The notes beneath the pieces were generated by a model, which was not told the DNA's origin, ran no database searches, and was given only the letters and a program-made list of their open reading frames with translations. From assembly GCA_958428675.1 (NCBI GenBank), contig CAUAGV010000018.1:1-16096 (forward strand): 16,096 bases of DNA, given 5' to 3'. The stretch is from an uncultured Collinsella sp. GTDB taxonomy: Bacteria; Actinomycetota; Coriobacteriia; Coriobacteriales; Coriobacteriaceae. The position numbers were made by a program, and so were the translations under genes. Positions 7,101 to 12,898 of the stretch are shown in pieces (position 1 is the stretch's first letter; every line of letters starts with the position of its first letter).

Positions 7101-7266
7101 TCCCGTCTCCACCTTCACCAACACCTACTCCACCTCTTTGCCCCTTTCTGGTATGTCGGGCGTCACTCTGACGTACCTTGCCGGCGCGGCGGTGCTTTGC
7201 GCTGCTGCGGCCTGGATGCACATTCGTCGCAAGGCGAATGCGAAGGGAGGCGAGCGTCGTGAATAA
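4126..7266 (+). CDS. Large sortase-anchored pilus adhesin body (choice-of-anchor A, SpaA and FctA-like domains), out of frame with its signal peptide
   Basis: The frame is open from the G tract to TAA 7264-7266. Numbering follows the joined 1107-residue form. A Ser/Glu/Asn-rich linker (about 58-105) precedes a choice-of-anchor A type domain (about 120-610) that ends in a motif resembling LGSIVVPNG...ERHNFP. Two SpaA-like collagen-binding/prealbumin-fold domains follow, from about 617 and 756, with pilin Lys and Glu candidates in AWGKVD/IREVKAPEGY and SWTKVE/LTETQAPFGY; these pairs suggest isopeptide bonds. An FctA-like pilin domain runs from about 877. The end is a sorting signal: LPLSG (1066-1070), a hydrophobic span and a basic tail. 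It is probably the tip or adhesive subunit. A GTG at 4276 could start a shorter ORF, but it has no clear binding site and would lack a signal peptide. The domain names come from motif reading only. Confidence 0.8.
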   Translation, partial: SSSESAAVDNTSEDAENQNSDETDAGEAGSSNSAEQAQSANAASARATATVGPGIYVPTSIGIGTNIGSSTPDPGVATFVGRDMYVGGKPADPSYLTRDNVAGSYAVEAEGLTVVQGKLALNPLKESWPYTDGNNNTSGAGFRFGTVGFGAQFRPSAGSVVLAVAGLSNATSIKEIQVGTSEPASASVGAWNKGAWVGRQKSSHNAEAIGYDYTAAIAGNRTTWMNNADRQSVVKMQGDWSDDGLFTGNDDGASIMSSINGKNYTNFLDSEVKAKISTPLAKLKPTGSCTVDVAEENSNYTIAKYNKDSRATYGLKFDNSIKKFNRKTSYTDVTGNSVSGEVTLVNNEKLITFTGDADDSGKGSSLQVFNLKASDLTNSYKGTIYRGVDFSFNKIPVGASVVVNIIDEEGTPVEFNTGWRFWWNGEEISRGYESGSNDKTKSEYSIAAQSILWNFATAKQVTIRGGMALEGIGGDGKWTDDDPAAAMLGSIVVPNGSFEDHVTTNGRVYVGDDFQMYNPTVAWNFGDIEGDSASVIDMDQERHNFPWSGTYTPDGSAVAWGKVDAADDTTPLAGSEWAIYASKNDAENGWDRIVSIVDNGTNDSDSTVGTIQYDYLNQKATIGDTSDTNYFTYYIREVKAPEGYQKSDTIYYATMNNTGEKPNYVQGYVDENGNNVSFENNPKGAIPNTKIITGTVSWTKVEEGDKGYTPLAGSEWKLAKLGADGTTAAQSWTVSDQSVSSETTWADTDDTNGKFTLAGLLPGTYTLTETQAPFGYELNKNTYKFTVDSTNGSITWKENERPSIVSGTTYISDKCSATSVKIPVTKSVRNTDWPKDDEGSYVPFEFSIVATGDYAAKAPMPEAPKISVAPKAGETDAAKLNNITATFGAMTFNKSHLSTEAGTNKDYAKTYTYTVKEVAPTTGAIDKLRYSKAEYQVAVTVKAVMNETTGKYTGLTTSTTVTQMKDDMGNTLGKNGQGVAVQTSAGADPTIIPVSTFTNTYSTSLPLSGMSGVTLTYLAGAAVLCAAAAWMHIRRKANAKGGERRE

Positions 7267-8929
7267 GAAAGTTTGCTCCTTCCCGATCTTGTTTGCGCTG
7301 CTTGCCCTCCTGATCGGTACCTGCGCGGTTGTGTTCCCCGCTTCCGCGCAGGCCGCGCCGACCTCGACCGGTTCCATCACGGTGAGCGGCACCGTGGCGA
7401 GCAGCTACGACGCCTACCAGATCTTTAGCGCCAACGTCGTCGACGGCGACAGCGACGCCAAGATCGCCACCGATCTCGCTTGGGCAAGCGACGACGCGCG
7501 CGACGCCGCGCTGCCTGTGCTGCACAGCGCCGGCATGCCCAATTCCCAGACCACCGCGCAGGAAGCTGCCGAGTGGCTCAACACCGATTCCCACCTTACG
7601 AGCGCGCTGAGCGCACAGCTCGCTCGTTCCCTCCAGAACTCTGGCGCCGTGTCCGTGGCCCTTAACGCGGGCACGACGGCCGAGCTGCCCCGTGGCTACT
7701 GGCTCATCGTCGCCAAAGACGACGCCATCGCCCAGGGCGAGGCCGGCACCGCGCCGATCATGGCCCTGGTGGGCGGCAGCGCCGTCACCGTCAAGCCCAA
7801 AGCCGCGACGCCCAAGGTCCAAAAGCACGTGCTGGAGGACAGCACCGCCGCCTGGCAGAAGGCCGCCGACGCCACGGTCGCCGACGACCTGTACTGGCGC
7901 CTCTCGGCAACGGTCCCGGCGGGGCTCACCGCCTACGACACCTACACGGTGCAGTTCGTCGACACCATGAGCGTGGGACTCGACCCCTCCAAGGTGGCCG
8001 CGAGCATGCGCGTGTACGTGGCGGCGGGCGCGGACGGCGGCTTCGACGCCGTCTCGGCCGGTAAGGACGGCCGCGCCGGCACTGAGCCCGCGAAGGGCTG
8101 GACCGATATCACGGCCCAGTGCGCCACCAAGGTAGCGGCCGACGGCAAGACCTTCACCGTGCGCACCGGCGACCTGGTCGCCGCGCTCGGCGGGGCCGAC
8201 GCCTTTACCGCGGGCGCCCGCGTGGTCGCCGTGTACAACGCGCCGCTCAACAGCGCGTGCAACCACGGCATCGCGAAGGGCAACCCCAACGAGGTCTACC
8301 TGCGCTACCCACGCTCTCCCTTTGCCGACCAGTCCGGCGATGCCGGCTTCACCCGCTCGCCGAGCGACGACGCGTGCGCCTACACCTGGGATCTCGCGCT
8401 CACCAAGCGCGGCAGCGACGGCGACAAGCCGCTTGCCGGGGCGGTCCTGAGCATCGCCGACGACCGCGGCCGCACGCTGGCGGCCGACGGCACGTGGGAT
8501 GCGGACGGCAAGGCCACCGTCACCACGGGCGAGGACGGCCGCGTGACCGTCTCGGGCGTGGACTCGGGCAAGCTGGAGGTCCGCGAGCTCAAGGCGCCCA
8601 AGGGCTACACCGCCTTTGAGGGCACACGCTCCGTGACGGTCAAGGCCGAGGGCCTGGACGTCGACCAGGTGGCCGCCGCCAAGCCCAAGCTCACTATCAC
8701 GGCCGAGTCGCCCCTGCGCGCCGACAGCGCGGACGGGTCGACGGGCAGCCTGGAGGCGTCGCTCATCAATACGCCCACCGGCACACCCCCTAGCATTACC
8801 ACCGGAGGCTTTATGCCCTCGACTGGCGATATGGCAATGTACGCCGCGGCCGCCGTAGCGGCCGCCGGAGCCGCGCTCATCGTGGTCGCGCTCCTGGTCA
8901 AGCGGGGAGGTGGCAGCCATAAAGAGTAG
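7259..8929 (+). CDS. Sortase-anchored pilin with MPSTG motif (GC-rich)
   Basis: A 556-residue secreted protein. GTG 7259 is preferred: AAGGGAGG (7243-7250) lies eight bases before it and a signal peptide follows at once, with hydrophobic residues 10-26 and a likely cut at AQA-A near 32. The gene overlaps the adhesin's stop by eight bases, so it is probably translationally coupled. Residues 40-180 resemble the N-terminal domain of the next pilin (YQIF, LAWASDDARDA, GYWLIVA, PIMALVGG). A D2-type isopeptide-forming fimbrial domain starts near Lys189 in PKVQKHV. A SpaA-like domain starts near 376 with LTKRGSD and Glu443 in RELKAPKGY. The sorting signal is MPSTG (519-523), a membrane span and VKRGGGSHKE. 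The divergent motif suggests a basal pilin handed to another sortase, which is inference. Its codons are much richer in G and C than those of both neighbours. Confidence 0.88.
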   Translation: MNKKVCSFPILFALLALLIGTCAVVFPASAQAAPTSTGSITVSGTVASSYDAYQIFSANVVDGDSDAKIATDLAWASDDARDAALPVLHSAGMPNSQTTAQEAAEWLNTDSHLTSALSAQLARSLQNSGAVSVALNAGTTAELPRGYWLIVAKDDAIAQGEAGTAPIMALVGGSAVTVKPKAATPKVQKHVLEDSTAAWQKAADATVADDLYWRLSATVPAGLTAYDTYTVQFVDTMSVGLDPSKVAASMRVYVAAGADGGFDAVSAGKDGRAGTEPAKGWTDITAQCATKVAADGKTFTVRTGDLVAALGGADAFTAGARVVAVYNAPLNSACNHGIAKGNPNEVYLRYPRSPFADQSGDAGFTRSPSDDACAYTWDLALTKRGSDGDKPLAGAVLSIADDRGRTLAADGTWDADGKATVTTGEDGRVTVSGVDSGKLEVRELKAPKGYTAFEGTRSVTVKAEGLDVDQVAAAKPKLTITAESPLRADSADGSTGSLEASLINTPTGTPPSITTGGFMPSTGDMAMYAAAAVAAAGAALIVVALLVKRGGGSHKE

Positions 8930-9037
8930 CTGGCAGCCCCACAGAGAGCGGGGCGAGACGTAGCGAAGTAGATGCTAAGACACAGACAGATGATGATCGA
9001 TCGAATGAGAATCAAACGGAAAACGGAGGAAAAGAAG

Positions 9038-10801
9038 ATGAGCATGAGCAAGAACATCGCACGCCTGGCAGTAACCGCCGGCCTCACAGCAGCGCTGAGC
9101 TTCGGCGGCGTCATGGCGCCCGTGACCATGGCGTTTGCTGAGGGCACGCCGACGGTGGCCCAGAGTGGCAACGTGACGATTACGGATTCGACCTACACGG
9201 ATACGACCTTTAAGGGCATCCAGATTTTTAAGGCAACGGTCACGCAGGATAAGAAGGATAACGCCTGGAATGGGGATAAGACGGTTTCTGACATCGAGTG
9301 GGCGTCGGATTCAGTTAGGGATGCTGTGACGGGGGCGTTTGCCGACGACGATTCCACAAAGCCCTCTGGCAACGATGCTCAAGAGTGGGCAGAATGGATT
9401 AAAGAGAAAACCAAAGCTGAGTACACGTCTGGTACAGACGCGAGCACTAAGCTTGACGCCGGAACGACCCTCGACAAGATTGCCAAGGCACTGGAAAAAG
9501 CCACAATCGCTGAAGGGACGAATGGCTGGAGAACAGGCACCGACGACAAGTTCAGCAGCCTGGATGCCGGCTACTGGCTCTTTGTGACTGCGAGTGTCGG
9601 CGAAACCGCAAATGCCACCGCGGGCAACACGGATACTTTCACCTCGCCGATTTTAGCTGTTGTCGGTGGCTCCGATGAGAACTTAACTCCCAAGAAGCAG
9701 GTCCCCACTGTGACCAAGGCCGTCAAGGATGACACTAAGGATGGCACATTCGGTTCATTCGAGAAGCCCAACATGGCTGCCGACTCTCAGATGGACCAAT
9801 ATGTCGACTACCAGCTCATCGGTACCGTCGCGGGCAACATCAACAGTTACGGCACCTACAAGTACACCTTTACGGACAAACTCCCCAATTCCATGACGCC
9901 CAAGTTCAAGGATGACGGTACGACGCTCGATGTTAAGGTCATGATCGACGATACCGTGGTCGCGTCCGGCTATAACGCCAAGTACGAGGATAATACGCTT
10001 ACTGTCGACTTCCCCGATCTCAAGAAATGCGGGGCTGAGGGCAAGGCTGCCATTGCGCTGAACGGCGACTCGAAGGTGACTGTCGAGTACAAGGCCAAGC
10101 TCGACTCTACCAAGATCTTTGAAAACGGTACGATCAAAACTGAGTTCAATGATTTGGTTGGTAAAGCCCAGAAAAATACCGTTAAGCTGACTTATTCTAA
10201 CAACCCGCACACTACTGATGGTACTGGTACCACGGTCGAGCACCCCGCCTACGACTACACCTACGGCATCGACGTCACCAAGGTCGGTTCCGATGATGAA
10301 GACAAGGGGCTCGAGGGCGTTGAATTCACGCTGCAGGAGCAGGGCGATGACGGCAACTTCATCATGGCAAATGGTGTCAAGACGACCGAAAAAGAAAAAG
10401 CTATGCTGAAAACCGACAGCCAGGGCAAGATTAACGTTGTCGGCCTCGACGAGGGCACCTACATCCTTAAAGAGGTTACGCCCGCCCCTGGTTACAATAA
10501 CTCCGCAGCAAACGGTGTGACGTTCACCATCAAGCGCGATATTAATCAGACTGGCACCGATGTAACCCCTAGCACGGAATCTGCAATCACCGCAGGAAAT
10601 GATGTTGTGAAGGACAATTCGGCTACCGCGTCTACCGGCAAACTCAGCTTCACCATTGTCGACCAGAAGGGCTCCGGCCTCCCGCTCACCGGTCTCAACG
10701 GCGTGACCTTCACCTGGATCGCTGGTGGCGCGGTGCTGTGCATCGGCGTGGCGCACCTCATCCGCAGCCGTAAGCAGGCTGAGGAGTCCGAGCAGGAGTA
10801 A
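9038..10801 (+). CDS. Sortase-anchored pilin with LPLTG motif, likely major shaft pilin
   Basis: A 587-residue secreted protein. ATG 9038 is chosen because GGAGGA (9025-9030) lies seven bases upstream and a signal peptide follows (hydrophobic 9-30, likely cut after AFA near 34). An in-frame ATG at 8972 lacks a site and would add 22 charged residues ahead of the signal. The N-terminal domain is paralogous to the previous pilin (IQIF, IEWASDSVRDA, AQEWAEW, GYWLFVT, PILAVVGG). A D2-type fimbrial domain carries VTKAVKD with Lys227, the usual pilin-motif position. A C-terminal SpaA-like domain starts near 409 (DVTKVGSD) with Glu479 in LKEVTPAPGY. The end has LPLTG (548-552), a membrane span, basic residues and an acidic tail. 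It lies 108 bases after the previous gene, with its own ribosome site, and is followed by a strong terminator. The shaft role is inferred from size and motif. Confidence 0.88.
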   Translation: MSMSKNIARLAVTAGLTAALSFGGVMAPVTMAFAEGTPTVAQSGNVTITDSTYTDTTFKGIQIFKATVTQDKKDNAWNGDKTVSDIEWASDSVRDAVTGAFADDDSTKPSGNDAQEWAEWIKEKTKAEYTSGTDASTKLDAGTTLDKIAKALEKATIAEGTNGWRTGTDDKFSSLDAGYWLFVTASVGETANATAGNTDTFTSPILAVVGGSDENLTPKKQVPTVTKAVKDDTKDGTFGSFEKPNMAADSQMDQYVDYQLIGTVAGNINSYGTYKYTFTDKLPNSMTPKFKDDGTTLDVKVMIDDTVVASGYNAKYEDNTLTVDFPDLKKCGAEGKAAIALNGDSKVTVEYKAKLDSTKIFENGTIKTEFNDLVGKAQKNTVKLTYSNNPHTTDGTGTTVEHPAYDYTYGIDVTKVGSDDEDKGLEGVEFTLQEQGDDGNFIMANGVKTTEKEKAMLKTDSQGKINVVGLDEGTYILKEVTPAPGYNNSAANGVTFTIKRDINQTGTDVTPSTESAITAGNDVVKDNSATASTGKLSFTIVDQKGSGLPLTGLNGVTFTWIAGGAVLCIGVAHLIRSRKQAEESEQE

Positions 10802-10901
10802 AGCTCGCTCACTCATCCCTTTGGCAGGTGGGATGTGATGGCCATGAGACTTGCGGACACTTTTCTCGTCCATCGACGTTCTTGCTTTGCCATTCTCTTT
10901 T

Positions 10902-10940
10902 CGGGGCAGACTCCGCACTGGAGTGTGCCCCGTTCTTTTT
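10902..10940 (+). terminator. Intrinsic terminator of the pilin operon
   Basis: CGGGGCA (10902-10908) and ACTCC (10910-10914) pair with GGAGT (10920-10924) and TGCCCCG (10926-10932), leaving one G-G mismatch, and TTCTTTTT (10933-10940) follows. It is GC-rich with a clear T tract, about 100 bases after the last pilin. A weaker hairpin (CATCCC/GGGATG, 10814-10835) lies between. Confidence 0.85.
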
Positions 10941-11082
10941 GGACAACACAGGCAGCCTCCACCGTCCGGTGCGGACTCATCCGTCATCGCGTTTCTTGAC
11001 TCGTATGAGGTTCGGTTTAAGGTCCGTAGGCGCACGCGCGGTGCGGACGGTGGACGGCATTTGCGCCGCAAGCGCAAATAAG

Positions 11083-11110
11083 AATGCCCGGGGTTAGAGG
11101 CCCGGGCATT
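11083..11110 (+). terminator. GC-rich hairpin, possible bidirectional terminator
   Basis: AATGCCCGGG (11083-11092) pairs perfectly with CCCGGGCATT (11101-11110) around an 8-base loop. On the + strand only TTT ends the run. In reverse the hairpin is followed by TTCTTATTT. Confidence 0.55.
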
Positions 11111-11184
11111 TAACACAACCAGAAAACTAGGCCGCCCGCGCTTTCGAACACTTACGCGGGGTGCGTCGTTTTCTATTGACATTG

Positions 11185-11218
11185 TATCCCGAATCGCCCC
11201 GCCGATTCGGGATATTTT
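11185..11218 (+). terminator. Strong hairpin with T tract before the sortase leader
   Basis: TATCCCGAATCG (11185-11196) pairs perfectly with CGATTCGGGATA (11203-11214) around a 6-base loop, followed by TTTT. It is 130 bases before the sortase start, so it could end an upstream transcript or act as an attenuator. Confidence 0.65.
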
Positions 11219-11343
11219 GAAAACTCAAATGCGGGCCCATACTCGCGCTGTGCAATGATGTCAGGCTGCGTTGTCCGGTGCATGAGTTTGCTAATCGGCT
11301 ATTATTTGTTTAGACAACCTGAGCTTTAGAGGAGTGACTGGCG
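11219..11343 (+). promoter_or_regulatory. Sortase upstream leader with competing helices
   Basis: AAACTCA plus TGC (11221-11232, two-base bulge) pairs with GCATGAGTTT (11280-11289). GTTGTC (11270-11275) can instead pair with GACAAC (11313-11318), with CAG/CTG extending it. The two helices cross, so they would form a pseudoknot or alternate. A TATTAT at 11300-11305 may be a -10 box, but no good -35 is seen. The ribosome site is AGAGGAG at 11328-11334. Confidence 0.35.
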
Positions 11344-12282
11344 ATGGTGCAGGGCGCCAAACATATGAAGAGCAATAACGCCGCGGCAAACGGCGGCTCA
11401 AGCCCTCAGCCCAAACCTCAACCAAAGTCCAAGCGCCGTCGCAAGCGGCTGCCGCGCTGGGCCGACCGTCTCATCACCATCGTCATCATCCTTATCGGCG
11501 TGGGCCTTATGACCTGGCCGTGGATCTTGGACCGGCTCGAGGCCTCGGGCGTGTTTAACCAGATCAGCACGGTGTCCAGCACCGTGGACGCGCTGTCTGC
11601 CGAGGAGCGCGAGCGCATCCTGCTCCAGGCACGCTCCTTTAACGAACAGCTGGCGGGCGAGGCCACCGAGCTTCCCGCCGACCAGATCGAGCCCTACGCC
11701 CAGCAGCTCATTTTTGACCGCGACCCTATGATGAGCTGGGTCGAGATTCCCTCCATCGACGTGAGTATGCCCATCTACCACGGCACGAGCGAAGAAGTCC
11801 TTATGGCGGGCGTCGGCCACCTGGAGGGCACGAGCCTGCCGGTGGGCGGCACCTCGACGCATTGCGTGCTCACCGCGCACTCGGGCATGCGCAACCTGAG
11901 CATGTTCGACGACATCCACTCGCTGGAGCCCGGCGACCTGGTGCTGCTGCATACCATGAACAAGACACTCGCCTACAAGATGGTCGACTCCGAGGTGGTG
12001 CTGCCCGAGGAGATGGAGTCGCTGACCATCGAGCCCGGCGCCGACAAGGTGACGCTCGTCACCTGCACGCCCTACGGCGTGAACGACCATCGCCTGCTGG
12101 TGCATTGCGTGCGCACCAAGTACAACAAGAAGGACGTCGACAAGCAAAAGTCGCTGGCCGGCCGCCACTGGGGCAAGCGCGAGTTTGCCGTGCTCATCGT
12201 GGTCGTAGCCATTGTGCTGTTGCTGCTGGACATCGTGATCCACGCGGTCCGCAAGCGTCGCAAGGCCAAGGCCTCGGCATAA
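11344..12282 (+). CDS. Class C (pilin-polymerising) sortase
   Basis: A 312-residue membrane-bound transpeptidase that would join the pilins by isopeptide bonds. A basic N-terminus precedes a membrane span (about 43-62), and a second span (about 280-303) ends in a basic tail. Two spans are typical of class C. Catalytic residues are His179 in LTAHSG, Cys241 in TLVTCTPYG, which is the class C form, and Arg250 in NDHRLLVHC. DRDP just before MMSWVEIP may be the class C lid Asp-Pro, though the usual aromatic after Pro is missing. ATG 11344 is supported by AGAGGAG nine bases upstream; a later ATG at 11368 is possible. The gene lies after the pilins, separated by a terminator and a structured leader, so it is probably transcribed separately from its substrates. 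Confidence 0.93.
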   Translation: MVQGAKHMKSNNAAANGGSSPQPKPQPKSKRRRKRLPRWADRLITIVIILIGVGLMTWPWILDRLEASGVFNQISTVSSTVDALSAEERERILLQARSFNEQLAGEATELPADQIEPYAQQLIFDRDPMMSWVEIPSIDVSMPIYHGTSEEVLMAGVGHLEGTSLPVGGTSTHCVLTAHSGMRNLSMFDDIHSLEPGDLVLLHTMNKTLAYKMVDSEVVLPEEMESLTIEPGADKVTLVTCTPYGVNDHRLLVHCVRTKYNKKDVDKQKSLAGRHWGKREFAVLIVVVAIVLLLLDIVIHAVRKRRKAKASA

Positions 12283-12295
12283 GACATTCTCCAGA

Positions 12296-12330
12296 ACTAC
12301 CACAATGGGGACAGGCACCTTTGTGGTGGT
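12296..12330 (+). repeat. Palindromic repeat B, copy 4
   Basis: ACTACCACAATGG (12296-12308) faces CCTTTGTGGTGGT (12318-12330) with two mismatches. The loop region has GGGGACAGG (12307-12315). No T tract follows. It lies 13 bases after the sortase stop. Bases 12314-12330 are identical to the corresponding part of copies 1 and 2. Confidence 0.75.
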
Positions 12331-12340
12331 CGGGACTTCC

Positions 12341-12407
12341 AAACCATCACAACATTCGATGAAAATCTCGATTTTGGCGAAAAGTGTCGAATGTTGTGAT
12401 GGTTTTT
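12341..12407 (+). repeat. Palindromic repeat A, copy 2 (terminator-like)
   Basis: The arms 12341-12359 and 12387-12405 are perfect 19-bp complements, ending in a run of five T (12403-12407). The interior matches copy 1 apart from a few changes that break the inner AAAATCGCGATTTT palindrome. Here repeat A follows repeat B. At 2393-2525 the order is reversed. Confidence 0.78.
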
Positions 12408-12586
12408 GCCGTGGGCGAGACGGTTTTCGCTATGGACGGTGCGGTTCCGCTGCAGAACCGCCAGCCCGTCGCCTGCCAATCCACCGCCCTCGTTACGTTT
12501 CCGCTGCATTTAGGTAAAGCACCTGCTCCAAGCGGCGTTGCCTTGTATACTAGAGCGGTTTATCTGTTATGCGGAAGGGAGCGCCT
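12408..12586 (+). promoter_or_regulatory. Upstream region and candidate promoter of gatCAB
   Basis: A near-consensus -10 box, TATACT, lies at 12546-12551, preceded by TTG. The -35 is weak (CTGCTC, 12523-12528, 17-base spacing). AAGGGAG (12575-12581) is the gatC ribosome binding site. Nothing else was recognised in 12408-12520. Confidence 0.45.
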
Positions 12587-12898
12587 ATGGCACTCAGCGA
12601 GAAAGACGTGCGCGGCATCGCCGAGTACGCAAAGATCGCACTGACCGATGACGAGCTCACTCAGATGACGTCCTACATGAACGACGCCGTCCAGATGCTC
12701 GAGCCCGTCTTGCAATATGACTTGCCCGACGTGGAGCCCACGTTCCATCCCATCGGAAGCCTGTCCAACGTGATGGGCGATGACCTGCGCGAGCCCGAGC
12801 GCGATCTGCCGCTCGACGTCGCGCTCGAAAACGCCGGCAGCGCGCGCGACCGCTACTTCCGCGTGCCGTCCATTTTGGGAGAGGGGGAGAGCGAGTAA
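12587..12898 (+). CDS. gatC: Asp-tRNA(Asn)/Glu-tRNA(Gln) amidotransferase subunit C
   Basis: A 103-residue cytosolic protein, the normal size for GatC, the small subunit that wraps around GatA and GatB and steadies the complex. The N-terminus follows the family pattern (KDVRGIAEYAKIALTDDEL), and the C-terminal part has DDLREPE and RDRYFRVPSIL, the stretch that threads along GatA. ATG 12587 is chosen because AAGGGAG lies five bases before it and the family start fits. The stop TAA shares its last A with the gatA start (12898). It is first gene of the gatC-gatA-gatB operon. Confidence 0.95.
   Translation: MALSEKDVRGIAEYAKIALTDDELTQMTSYMNDAVQMLEPVLQYDLPDVEPTFHPIGSLSNVMGDDLREPERDLPLDVALENAGSARDRYFRVPSILGEGESE

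Larger units (their letters stand above)
10950..11218 (+). ncRNA. Highly structured non-coding stretch, candidate small RNA or sortase leader
   Basis: No coding frame here is convincing, but helices are unusually dense. An 11-bp long-range helix pairs 10958-10968 with 11044-11054. Then come ATTTGCGC/GCGCAAAT (11059-11066 and 11072-11079), a 10-bp hairpin (11083-11092 and 11101-11110), a two-part hairpin (11121-11127 with 11168-11174, inner 11135-11140 with 11155-11160), and a 12-bp terminator (11185-11218). The 9-base direct repeat GGTGCGGAC occurs at 10968 and 11040. I recognised no known RNA family (not tRNA, tmRNA or SRP RNA). The strand is uncertain, since the hairpins read nearly as well in reverse. 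Confidence 0.4.

Noticed and set aside
7163..8920. Long minus-strand open frame (585 codons) opposite the MPSTG pilin
   Set aside because: The opposite strand has a signal peptide, pilin motifs and sorting signal. The minus frame is the low-complexity shadow expected in GC-rich genes.
10828..11097. Small + strand frames (89 and 76 codons) after the last pilin
   Set aside because: They cross the pilin terminator and the paired hairpins, have no ribosome site and no recognisable protein sequence.
11176..11181. Perfect TTGACA as a -35 box for the sortase
   Set aside because: The bases 16-19 downstream are GC-rich and form the loop and arm of a terminator. No -10 box is present.
9755..11182. 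Long minus-strand open frame across the LPLTG pilin and the intergenic gap
   Set aside because: It runs through a strong terminator and a real pilin gene, and shows no recognisable domain.
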